Translations under genes and position numbers: made by a program
In this document: one piece after another, positions 9,343 to 17,782 of the stretch
Layout: each line of letters opens with the position of its first letter
Numbering within the stretch: the stretch's first letter is position 1
The notes under the pieces: generated by a model
The model's database searches: none
What the model was told of the DNA's origin: nothing
Seen by the model: the letters and a program-made list of their open reading frames with translations, nothing else
Origin: Gyrodactylus bullatarudis
Taxonomy: Eukaryota; Platyhelminthes; Monogenea; Gyrodactylidea; Gyrodactylidae
Assembly (NCBI GenBank): GCA_012064415.1
Contig: SSNU01002996.1
Coordinates: 1 to 19,709, forward strand
Direction of reading: 5' to 3'
DNA: 19,709 nt

Positions 9343-10899
9343 ATGAAATCCAAAACTACAAGATACAGAGAATCTCAACAAAACACTCTTGAAAGTTTTT
9401 TTCATAGTGTAAGAACATAATTAATATTTTAGAGAAAATTTTCTTCTTCAAATCTCTTTATATATGGAAGTTCAGGAACGGGAAAGTCAAGCGTTGTTCA
9501 AAGTGTTCTAACCAATAAGAATTCTAATGTTTCTTTTATAAAAATTGATACTGCGGATTTCACGTCTGTGAAAAATGTCCACGTTTGGAATGCCTCTGTC
9601 AAATTCGTCTTAGATTTAATTGTCTCAAAAATTGCTCTCGAGTTCGACTATTCTCACAGACTTGAATCTTTGAACTCTTTTGATGACTTTATCAAGAAAT
9701 TGGATCGTTTATTCAAGTATAAGACCGATAAGGACGGTATTGACAAATTTGCCTTAGTATTTGACTCGGCCGAAAAATTTTTGAAGATAAAATTCGATAT
9801 ATTCCAATTCTTTTACAAACTACCGGAAAATTTTAAGGATATCAACTTTTGTACTGTATTCATCTCAAATCTACCTCCGCAATTTTTCTACACAAATACT
9901 TTTTATATCAATCCATACAGTATTGAATTTCCACGTTATACGAATGAAATGATTACACAAATCCTTTTGGATCAACAGCCAGATAATGTTGATCAGAATT
10001 TGTTTTCTACTTTTGTGGAAATATTTCTAAAAGTCTGTCTACCTGTCACAAATAATATTGCAGAACTGATTTCCCTGTTGAAGCTAAACTTTGAGGAATT
10101 TATTGAAAAGTCTCCATCTCTTGAGAATTCTGATATTTGGAATCAATGGAAAATTATCCAGCCAATCCTCAAGAAGAATCTTTCAAAAATTCATTCTCGT
10201 TACAAAGTGGCATCTAATCATCAGGCTATTGCGATAAGTCAGCTTGAAATTCCCTTGATGACAAGATACATTCTTATTTCTTCTTTCATTGCATCGTATA
10301 ATCTATCAGCAACAGACAAAAAGTTTTTTGTTCAAGTATGTCATTCTTTAACTGATTTTATTTTATTATAAAACAAAATCTTGAGTCAAGATTCTTGACT
10401 GCCATAATAATATTATATTTTCAATCTTAATTCGTCTTTAGAATGCTGGAAAATTGTCAAGTCGTATGAAAAAAGTCGAAAAGAAAACTGAAAGAGTGAG
10501 TTTATACTAGCACTTTCTATTTCAAAATTTTTACTGTTTGAAATCTATTACTTAGACAGAAAATAGATTTTATCATCCTCGAATTTTTCCCCTGGACAGA
10601 CTAATCGCCATTTATCGGGCCATAACAGTTTTGGAAAGTTTGTCAACTCTTCTTTTATCAATGATTAATGATTTAATTATTACAATATGATTCCAGATCT
10701 TCCCTATACTATAATGGTCCAGAGCCAAATAAGTAGTTTGTGCAAATTGGGATTATTATCCTGTGCCACATCTGATGCTCCAGACAATGACAAATTGATG
10801 AATCCAAAGTATCGTTGTTTAGCACCATTTGAACTGGTCGAATCAATATCTAAACCCATTAACTTCAACCTGAGAGCATATCTCACTGATTTTGCTTGA
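9343..10899 (+). CDS. ORC5: Origin recognition complex subunit 5
   Basis: A subunit of the six-protein complex that marks replication origins and loads MCM2-7 with CDC6 and CDT1 in the nucleus. Exons are 9343-9408, 9433-10335, 10442-10495, 10556-10637 and 10697-10899; the introns are 24, 106, 60 and 59 nt. The 435 residues equal the human length. The start resembles human ORC5 (YRESQQNTLESFF versus CRESQVSILQSLF). Walker A is GSSGTGKS (34-41). The Walker B region is FALVFDSAEKFL with Asp133-Ser-Ala-Glu136, like human DKAE. Other conserved blocks are TRYILISSFIASYN, FPLDRLIAIYRAI, SQISSLCKLGLL and KYRCLAPFELV, the last two in the C-terminal winged-helix domain. Exon 4 ends phase 1 (GAA A), which joins to give VLENLPYT and restores the family alignment. 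It lies tail to tail with the R3H gene. Confidence 0.95.
9409..9432 (+). other. 24-nt intron in ORC5, the shortest in the window
   Basis: Bounded by AGT|GTAAGA and ATATTTTAG|AGA. The in-frame TAA it contains would end the protein after about 25 residues. Removing it fuses the conserved RESQ start to the Walker A exon. The next AG (2 nt downstream) would break the frame. Confidence 0.92.
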
Positions 10900-10938
10900 A
10901 AAGAATATAAAAATTTATTAACAATTAAAAGAAAATAT
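10900..10938. terminator. 39-bp tail-to-tail spacer with opposed poly(A) signals
   Basis: Separates the ORC5 stop (+) from the R3H/AN1 stop (-). ATTAAA on the plus strand at 10924-10929 and AATAAA on the minus strand at 10914-10919 point in opposite directions. The two 3' UTRs must therefore overlap or be extremely short. Confidence 0.55.
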
Positions 10939-12243
10939 TTATCTGCGCCTCCTTTCTAGATTCTTTATGCGGTTCCGCATTGCTTCGCGTAGTTGACCTT
11001 GATAGACCTGATACTTTTGCTCAAAATCCGTTGGTTCGCGATCCTTCTCATGACAACTTGAGCCTGGAAAGAGAAAAGTTAGTCTTGAATAAAACTCGAA
11101 TTATCTGTGTCCTTGGCGTACATTTTTTCTCTAAGTTCAAGTGCTCACTGCAAAAGTTCCGCTGACAAACTTTACATTTTCCATCAAGTTTATTGGTGCA
11201 TTTATTAAAACTGCAGAGTTTCTTCAATGCATTCGTAAGAGCATTTATATCATTGTTACTTATGTTGTCAATCTTATCTAGGACAACCTTTTCTTTTGTA
11301 ACAATCTTTACTTTCTGATTATAAAATTAGATTTTCCAGTCTTACTTGTTTATCCTCTTTTGTCTTTTTACCTTTAATTGCAATTACAACGGGAAAAGAT
11401 GATTCTTGCTCTTTAGATAATATTTTTTTGTTAGTCTTTTTCAACTGTGTCATATATCTTTGATTTGATTTGCACATTGAAGAATGAATTACTTTTTCGG
11501 ACAACAAAATGTTATTTCCACAATACAAGCAAACATATTCGTCCTCTGCACACGTTTGCATGCAAGAGGTTACAAAAATTACTTCTTTTTCTTTTAATTC
11601 TCTCTCAAGAGTTTCTTGAGCAATCCTATTCCTGATCTCTTGTCTCCGTCTTTGTCGGTTTCGTTTGTGAGTTTTTTCATTCTCTTCCTCGTGATTGAAT
11701 TGACAAGATGAACTAACCATTTTCGGAGTGGAATCTTGTTTCAAAAGGACAACTTGTTGCTTTTTTTCCATCTTCTTCTTCAGGTTTTCCTCGTATTCCA
11801 ATAGTTGCTTTCTTTTGAATTTTGGTTTTTTCCTTACAACCATGTATTCTTCAGAATTGTCATCTTGAAATTTGAATGACGATAAATCATGCGCTTTTAC
11901 CATCTAAACCACATTAATAATAACTAGTTACATTGCTTAGGATGAGCTTCCGGGATTTAGTATTTATTCTTTTAAGAGGTATTCTAACCTCATCTGAGTT
12001 TATATCATGTAGCATTCTGAGAACCTTGGACTCTAATTCGATAAGCTCAGGACAACACTGTAGTTCTAATCCACCGGGGGATATTGGAACTACTTCTGTG
12101 TCGAAGTCAGTCGATATACACTGAGTTTCACAGCCCTTGGAGGAAATTTCAGGCTGTTCTAACTCATGCTTATTTTCAGGCTTATCAGAGCTATAGCTAA
12201 TCTGGTCACAATAATAACCTGAGTTAGAAGATATGAGAGTCAT
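10939..12243 (-). CDS. R3H-like, C2HC zinc finger and AN1-like zinc finger protein
   Basis: Minus-strand exons 12243-11932 (or further upstream), 11903-11346, 11314-11122 and 11063-10939 join in phases 0, 0 and 1 across introns of 28, 31 and 58 nt. From the ATG at 12243 it is 395 residues; in-frame ATGs at 12294 and 12321 would lengthen it. An R3H-like region is at about 66-130 (RIPLKRINTKSRKLI, then EEYMVVRKK); the signature His appears as Leu. A basic coiled-coil stretch covers 130-210. A C-x2-C-x11-H-x3-C finger is at 229-248 (CLYCG...HSSMC). An AN1-like finger is at 324-360 (CSFNKC, GKCKVCQRNFCSEH, CSSCH). R3H then AN1 is the C-terminal layout of IGHMBP2/SMUBP2, whose AN1 spacing (CSNSTC...FCQHC...YCLSHH) is close, but no helicase is visible here. 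The likely role is single-stranded nucleic-acid binding (inference). The 5' end is uncertain. Confidence 0.75.
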
Positions 12244-12557
12244 GTTAAAAGTATAGATAATAATTATTTTATTCAAACAAGAGTGATTATTCATTGTTTG
12301 TAGGATGGAAGTGGGAAACATTCTGAGGCGCAATTATCCCAAGATTTGCAAACTGAAATATATCTGGAATTAGGAAGGGTTAGTAAGAATAAGAAAAATC
12401 AGAGTTGGATTGGATAATCAATGATCAATTAAGGGTTTCTCATCATGCAGGTAGAACTTACAGGAAATCGGCCGAGCTCTCTGAACAATTGTAAGAGCAA
12501 ATATTAAACTAGTTTAAACAAATATTAGTTTTGCAGTTTATTGAATTTATATTGTAA
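12242..12557 (+). CDS. Candidate small spliced gene, about 50 residues
   Basis: Four pieces join in frame: 12242-12250 (ATG TTA AAA), 12304-12378, 12451-12490 and 12529-12557, with introns of 53, 72 and 38 nt. The second reads DGSGKHSEAQLSQDLQTEIY, then LELGR; the third VELTGNRPSSLNN; the end FLQFIEFIL. The residue mix and local GC are much more exon-like than the flanks. Against it: no family is recognised, the start overlaps the ATG of the opposite-strand R3H gene inside CATG, and the third piece competes with a good minus-strand exon at 12462-12480. It may be a real microprotein gene or antisense noise over the 5' exons of the R3H gene. Confidence 0.27.
12462..12480 (-). other. Candidate 19-nt upstream microexon of the R3H/AN1 gene
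   Basis: On the minus strand this segment lies between a good acceptor (TTACAATTGTTCAG) and a consensus donor (CCT|GTAAGT). It reads Arg-Ala-Arg-Pro-Ile-Ser plus one base, and phase 1 fits the acceptor AACTCAG at the exon near 12226, giving RARPISCYYCDQ. If real, the R3H protein starts further upstream than annotated. Confidence 0.3.
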
Positions 12558-12986
12558 AAATGAAATTTCTTTTATTAAAATATTTATTCAATTGGCTTAT
12601 AATTAAATTCGAATAATAATAATATAAAACGTTTTGTTCAATCAAAAACAATAATGTTGCACATAGATTTAACTTGAAACTTCCAAGTTAACACTTTCTA
12701 CTCGAAAGCTGTAACTAAGAAAATAATAATAATATAATTTTAAACAGTATTTGATAACCAAAAAAATATATTTTTGATATGTAGCATTACTTATCAATGA
12801 AAAGTAATCATTTTAGAGGATTTCAATTGGTTTAAATAAACTGGACCTAATCATCATCCTATTGGCTATTAAAAATCTTTAACAAAAGTAATTCAAGTAA
12901 TTTTTTTCATTTCAAATGCAATATTAAATGCTGAATGATTTCAAATAGGTGAGCGTGTGTAACACATACTACTGATATATTTATAG
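12558..12986. other. AT-rich non-coding stretch
   Basis: Very AT-rich, with runs of AATAATAAT and several poly(A)-like ATTAAA/AATATAAAA motifs near 12575 and 12622. No coding segment is supported. Confidence 0.5.
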
Positions 12987-13298
12987 TTGACAAAAAAATT
13001 TCTAGAATCAAATCGAGGAAAGTACTTGGAGTGGGAGCGTCTGAAGGATTTGTTCCACGTTCAAAAGTGAGTAATACTCAAAAATTAATATTGTTTTTCT
13101 GTTTACGTCCAAAGATGTCTTTTTCTAACAAAAATTATCCGTGATAAGTTACTTTGACAAAATTAACATGAGTAAATGCAAACGTGGTCTTCTGAAAACA
13201 TACTAACTCTTGACCGATAAGCTCAAATAAACTGTGGTTTTTAAGATGAGATTCAGAAACATGTCAAAATCCAGGAAATACTGTTCAATGTTGGAACC
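12987..13298 (+). CDS. Candidate exon chain of an unrecognised gene
   Basis: Three segments, 12987-13066, 13115-13140 and 13246-13298, have matching phases (0 to 2, 2 to 1, 1 to 0) and introns of 48 and 105 nt. They read LTKKFLESNRGKYLEWERLK then DLFHVQ, KCLFLTKII, and HEIQKHVKIQEILFNVGT. The first has a consensus GTGAGT donor and a markedly higher GC content. No family is recognised, no start codon is fixed, and another frame (IKSRKVLGVGASEGFVPRSK) is also open over the first segment. It is probably part of a real gene, but the frame and joins are provisional. Confidence 0.3.
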
Positions 13299-13432
13299 GT
13301 ATAAAGTTTTTATTAATCATGATTCTTGAATATCTTGAGAGATACATATCGAATAAAATCTAACTTTAATTTACAACATAGTTTGACTCATATAATTGTC
13401 TAATTCTCGATACTTTTTTCATGAGAATCTAG

Positions 13433-13538
13433 TCAAATCAAAGTGGAGATTGACTTTTTTGATAAGGAATCTTTTTATGAAGAAATGACCGATAAGGGAT
13501 TAAAATATTCTCGTGACAAGAAAATAAATCTTAATTGA
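13433..13538 (+). CDS. Candidate terminal exon
   Basis: After the acceptor ATGAGAATCTAG, a phase-2 frame reads QIKVEIDFFDKESFYEEMTD, then KGLKYSRDKKINLN and a stop. The acidic-basic mix is exon-like, but it does not join in phase to the preceding candidate chain as drawn, so either that chain or this frame is wrong. Confidence 0.22.
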
Positions 13539-14312
13539 AATTCACTGACCGCTTTGAGTGAGTATTTCTCTTTGGTTTGAATTCTAAGAATGCGCCAAAT
13601 TTCCAGCTTTAAAAGGATGGATATTAAAACCTTTATCTATTTTTTTCTAATGGAAATTTATTTATCTGTATATTTTGGAGAATAAAATTGATTAAATACC
13701 TATATTTGGGATCAAGATTAGACTAATATTTCGAATCTGACCACACAAAAATTACATTTTCAAATTTTGACTAATTTTGGTCAATTGCAATTGATAATTT
13801 TAAATTTCAGAAAATTCAATTTACCACAATTTAAACCAAATTATTTCATCAAATCCAAAATTCCTCAAAATCGTTAAAAATCTTGAAATAAAACATCATG
13901 CCAACCAGCTTTAGTTGTTTATCAAATCTACACTGTGTGTGGATCATTGAAACTGAAATTAAAACATCCCTACAGCCATACTTTAGTGTATTTTAATAAT
14001 ATAAAAATTATTTCTCATAATAATCTTCTCATCAAGATCAACATATCAAGGGATTAGTGAATATTTCAGAAATGAGGATTAAAATTTTAATTTTTTCCAA
14101 TTCAAAACCATAAAGACACAGTGTGTCTCTTATTCGTCCCTAGAGAAGGATTATCACTAGTTTTATTGAAAAAAAAGATCGAGATTTTACAATTTCTTAA
14201 TTTTTAATATGAATTATATGATATTGTGAAGCCTATGTTGAAAATTGTGTACTTTATGCGAAAAAGAATACTCTGCTTGTGCTATTTTAATATTTTTCGA
14301 ACAACAGGCAAA
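13539..14312. other. AT-rich stretch with a palindrome and a repeat copy
   Basis: No gene is supported. It holds one copy of a dispersed motif (13705-13723) and a 15-nt palindrome at 14114-14128 (AGACACA-G-TGTGTCT). A segment near 13925-13985 is richer in GC but has no convincing frame. Confidence 0.4.
13705..13723 (+). repeat. Second copy of the dispersed TTTGGGATCA motif
   Basis: TTTGGGATCAAGATTAGAC differs from the copy at 15615 by one base. No inverted partner is seen nearby, so it could be a decayed copy. Confidence 0.35.
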
Positions 14313-14666
14313 CTCCGATTGTATTTTCCCAAGGAATACCTGCCCTCTTTGGATAGATGTAGATCCCCAAAACTATGTATGTGAAGGGAATAATAATGCT
14401 GTATGTGAATAATTTTAGGTCAGTATTATTGGCGAGGTCATCCGTGAACCACAAATTATACAAGCATTTTGATTTATTCTTATGATTTTAGAGATTTTGT
14501 GATTTCAAAAATAGAGTTCTTCTTGGGAACTTGGCCTCCAAAGACCTCCCAAAAGCTGAAATTTGTTTATGAAGAAAAGATTGTGTGTTCCCTTAAAGAT
14601 AAAACACATCTGTATATTTTCATTATTTCAAATTTTCTCATGCTCTTAACTAAGATAGTTTGCTAG
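14313..14666 (+). other. Exon-like GC island, structure unresolved
   Basis: After the acceptor TTTTTCGAACAACAG a frame reads ANSDCIFPRNTCPLWIDVDP then QNY to a GTATGT donor. After TAATTTTAG at 14418 another reads VSIIGEVIREPQII. From about 14500 a frame reads FVISKIEFFLGTWPPKTSQK. These are unlike the AT-driven residues around them, but the minus strand is also open over the last part, and the phases do not settle the joins. No family is assigned. Confidence 0.22.
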
Positions 14667-14834
14667 TTACATTATAGAGAGAAATCTTTTTTTTTGATAG
14701 TTTATTTAAAAAAAACTAAATTCCCTCCAAATATGGGATCAAAAGGATCTATCGACAAATTTTATTAAACAATTAGTTACCCACGTCATTACTTGAGACA
14801 TCTCACATGACTGAAGGGATGCGGAGAGCTTCTC

Positions 14835-15125
14835 ATGAAGAGGAAAAATCTATCAAACCTAAATAATTGTCATATTACAGTAATAGTATGCTTAAATCTG
14901 ACCCACATTAATATTAATAATCGTATGGTCTATCTAACATCGTGTATGCGTACGTATATATCATATACAGTGTATTACTTATCCAAGAGAGGAAAAATCA
15001 ATTTTTATAAAACTTTCAATATTATGAGAAGAAGAAGACAACAGCAACAGGAAATTCAATTCATTTTCTCCCATTTATTTATTATTTTTGTTGAATTGAT
15101 GGAAAATTATTTTATTTTCACATGA
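14835..15125 (+). CDS. Doubtful 96-residue open frame
   Basis: An ATG-initiated frame of 96 codons with a basic/Gln run (RRRRQQQQ) and a hydrophobic C-terminus (FIFSHLFIIFVELMENYFIF) that could be a membrane segment. The composition is driven by AT-rich codons, no family is recognised, and a frame this long can arise by chance in such DNA. Confidence 0.15.
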   Translation: MKRKNLSNLNNCHITVIVCLNLTHININNRMVYLTSCMRTYISYTVYYLSKRGKINFYKTFNIMRRRRQQQQEIQFIFSHLFIIFVELMENYFIFT

Positions 15126-15195
15126 AATAGCTAAACTCATATAAAAAATTATATTTTGTAATTTATTATTAGTTTGTAAAATTGCTGATGCATTA

Positions 15196-15445
15196 CTATG
15201 GAGGAATGATCTCGAAGGCGTCATTAATTGCAATTTGAACGAATTCAATACTGAAATTAGATTTTGAAAAATACTGTATTATGAAAAACATCATGAACTT
15301 AAAAACCTTTCTCTGAAAATGAGATATCAATTAAACTCATAGGAAGGGTATGGTTTAAAATCAACTGTACTCAATGAATAAACTATCTTGTAATATACTT
15401 ACTTATAAGTAGTGATGAGAATTCCCTATAAATCTCAATATCTTT
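15196..15445 (-). other. Two candidate minus-strand exons
   Basis: 15445-15403 lies between the acceptor CTAACTATTTGCAG and the donor GTAAGT and reads KDIEIYREFSSLLI. 15250-15196 follows the acceptor TCTAATTTCAG and reads IEFVQIAINDAFEIIPP and a stop. Their phases do not match directly, so an exon between them or another join would be needed. The plus strand over the second is also open (CKIADALLWRNDLEGVINCN). Confidence 0.2.
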
Positions 15446-15614
15446 CTGCAAATAGTTAGGGACACTAATAATTTTCGATTGCCATAATTGAATGACAGAT
15501 CAGTTGGCAAAATAAAAAAAGTTTCAATCTGAGAGAAGTAGGCCAGTTATGAATTTTTAATATGCCTCACGCCTTCTACGATTGAGATAAACATTTTTAT
15601 CAAATTTGAAGTGA

Positions 15615-15669
15615 TTTGGGATCAAAATTAGACAAAATATTCACTAAAGTTCAGAAAAATGCTGATCCC
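15615..15669 (+). repeat. Dispersed motif copy with inverted ends
   Basis: TTTGGGATCAAAATTAGAC matches 13705-13723 at 18 of 19 bases. Here GGGATCA (15618-15624) is mirrored by TGATCCC (15663-15669), as in a tiny inverted-repeat element. A shorter relative, TGGGATCAAAA, occurs at 14734-14744. Confidence 0.35.
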
Positions 15670-16322
15670 CATTAACGTCTCTAGTCAAATTCAGATAATG
15701 AAAAATAACCTTATTTTTATTTCGGAGTCTTATCGGTTTATTCTATTAAGTAATTCAGAAATTGATTGCTGAATAAAATTATTCATGATTAGAATTTAAT
15801 AACTTATTTCCGCTACAACTATGACCAAAGTAATTTAATTTGGCGAAATGCAGACATGACAATTCAAGCCTGATGGCAACATGGTCTGATAGCAATTTGC
15901 TACTCGCAAACGAAAACCATTATAGACAATTTATATTTCTTCTTCAATTTAACTCTTAAAGCCCAACTGGGTTATTTCTATCACGTATCGTTTTAGAAAC
16001 TCATTATAATGTTCATCTAAGCCTCAGAAAATACTTCTTTTACCCCCCCCCCATTCGAAAGGAAATCTATTAATCTCCTTGAATACGCAAAGATCTCAGT
16101 CAAATACAATTTAATTTTGTTTAAAACGATTTTTTTGAAAACCTATTTCCCAAGGTCATAGATAAAAAGTAAGATAACTTCAATCGAGTAATCATACATG
16201 TAGAATCCGAATATGCAATCGCTTGAACTCTATCTGCTAAAGCTTTCAAGATTAGCCAATTTTCGGATCAAAAAATTACCTAATTTCCCGAAAAAAAAAT
16301 AATTGCGTTAAAAAAACTGTAG
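15670..16322. other. AT-rich stretch with a C10 run
   Basis: No gene is supported. It contains ten consecutive C at 16043-16052, exceptional for this composition. A slightly GC-richer segment at 15845-15925 has only a 38-codon frame. Confidence 0.4.
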
Positions 16323-16634
16323 ATTCATAATCAGCTTATTCCCAAGGATAGACAAGAGATTGAATGCGAGTCATGGAAAAAATACTCTGGGACTTTTTTG
16401 AATCATCGAGATTATGAAGAGGGAAGTAGACTTTTTCAAAGTTCTTGCTTCCAAAATTTTAGCAAACTGTCCCCATTTATTCAGGAAATTTTTCTATATC
16501 AAAATTCAACCATTGATGAGAAGAGAAAGAGTAAATCCAATTACTTTTTTCAATCTTTCTCTCTTTCAAATTTTAATATTCCTAATGCAAAAAGGGAGAA
16601 TTCAATCAACTTTTTGCTCATACTCCCTTTTTAG
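16323..16634 (+). CDS. Candidate exon with a 103-codon open frame
   Basis: Open without ATG from just after an AG (AAAAACTGTAG) to a stop at 16632. It reads QLIPKDRQEIECESWKKYSG, then TFLNHRDYEEGSRLFQSSCF and QNFSKLSPFIQEIFLYQ. The first two-thirds have balanced residues and higher GC; the end turns AT-driven, suggesting the true exon stops near the GTAAAT at 16530. A second frame is open over 16414-16641. No family is recognised and no phase-consistent partner was found. Confidence 0.33.
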   Translation: MHNQLIPKDRQEIECESWKKYSGTFLNHRDYEEGSRLFQSSCFQNFSKLSPFIQEIFLYQNSTIDEKRKSKSNYFFQSFSLSNFNIPNAKRENSINFLLILPF

Positions 16635-16764
16635 TTGTTGACTTGTCAGATCATCATTGAAATCATTGGAGATCTAAAACTATGTGATGAATTGATTTTT
16701 TTTGTTGCTTATGTAACCAACTGAAATATTTTATATTCTAATTAACTCTGTTTTTATTACCTAG

Positions 16765-16881
16765 CTTGCTCAGATTCTTGGCAACAACGTTAGCCTGCCC
16801 GATGGTCAATTCGAGTTATCGAAATTTTCCAAATTCTGCTCCATCATTCTGTCAGGATTTTCTTTCACTTTAGTTTTTCTC
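16765..16881 (+). other. Candidate 117-nt internal exon
   Basis: Lies between the acceptor TTTTTATTACCTAG and the donor CTC|GTGAGT. It reads LAQILGNNVSLPDGQFELSK, then FSKFCSIILSGFSFTLVFL, ending in a possible membrane segment. GC is clearly raised. The minus strand also has exon-like frames here (RKTKVKENPDRMMEQNLENF, and GQANVVAKNLSKL before a GTAATA donor), so the strand is not certain. Confidence 0.3.
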
Positions 16882-17685
16882 GTGAGTTTTCATTGGAATC
16901 GTCTGTGGACTCACAAATTTATCAGCCAAAGTTATTTAAAAAAATGAGGATAAAATATTTAATTGTTCTAAATTTAATTAAGTCTAACTTTTAAAATACA
17001 TTACACGCAGTCTCACATGAAACAATTCTAGTCAATTATATACTTTCCAGTTTGGTAACGATTATTTTGCTGATTTCAATTAAGAAAAGAGTAATTCATG
17101 AATCAAATTGATCTACATTTCCATCTTTTTTCTGATTTTCGGGTTTTCAATTTTTATCGTATAACTTGAGAACTCTATCGTGGAATTTTTTAAGATGGAC
17201 GTTGTAATGATTCGAAATCAGCAGAAAATTCTCTACATAACTCTCCAGACCAGATAGAATAATTAATTGATTGAAAGCTCAAAAATAATTATCTGTATAG
17301 TAAGATTTAGATTGCCTCTTTAGTTTTCGATCAATTTCCTATAATTAACTAATAGAAAGGAAATAATATTACTTTGTATTCTTGTAGGCAAGACTAAATA
17401 TATTATACAATTCAATTAAATCGAGGAAAAAATACTATTTTGACATACATATTTATCAAAAAAAAGAATAACTTGAATGTTCCTCTAAGGATATTCGAAA
17501 AACAGTCAACTAAGAGAGATAGATTGAGAGGATATTACATCAATACATTAGAATTGTATTGTACTATTTTACTGTATCTGCTTTTCCTATTCTAAAAAGG
17601 GGAAAAATTTTTATCAGAATGTTATATCTCTTTTATTGCACAAGATTGGGAGCTGTATTTTATTTGCTCTTTCAATTATTATTAG

Positions 17686-17782
17686 CCTCGAATTTGGCCG
17701 GAAAAATTTGGCCAATTATTCCTTGTTAACAATTCCTTAACTAATGAAATTGCCAATATTCATCATGGCCTTTTATATGGAA
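17686..17782 (+). other. Candidate 97-nt internal exon
   Basis: After the pyrimidine-rich acceptor ATTTGCTCTTTCAATTATTA-TTAG a frame reads PRIWPEKFGQLFLVNNSLTN, then EIANIHHGLLYG, ending phase 1 at A|GTGAGT. The minus strand is broken by stops, so the plus strand is favoured. This is the most exon-like short segment in the right third, but no family is recognised. Confidence 0.35.

Noticed and set aside
10966..10985. ATGCGG-TT-CCGCAT hairpin as a terminator
   Set aside because: It lies inside the last coding exon of the R3H/AN1 gene and follows from its codons (Met-Arg-Asn-Arg).
11031..11042. GGTTCGCGATCC as a tRNA T-arm
   Set aside because: No acceptor stem, D-arm or anticodon arm is nearby, and it lies within coding sequence of the R3H/AN1 gene.
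10980..11165. 61-codon plus-strand frame
   Set aside because: It is antisense to the last two exons of the R3H/AN1 gene, whose zinc-finger cysteines are clear on the minus strand.
11933..12124. 63-codon plus-strand frame
   Set aside because: It is antisense to the first R3H exon; no splice sites or family support it.
14114..14128. AGACACA-G-TGTGTCT palindrome as a transposon end or tRNA-like stem
   Set aside because: No matching second end, target duplication or cloverleaf was found; a single short palindrome is weak evidence.
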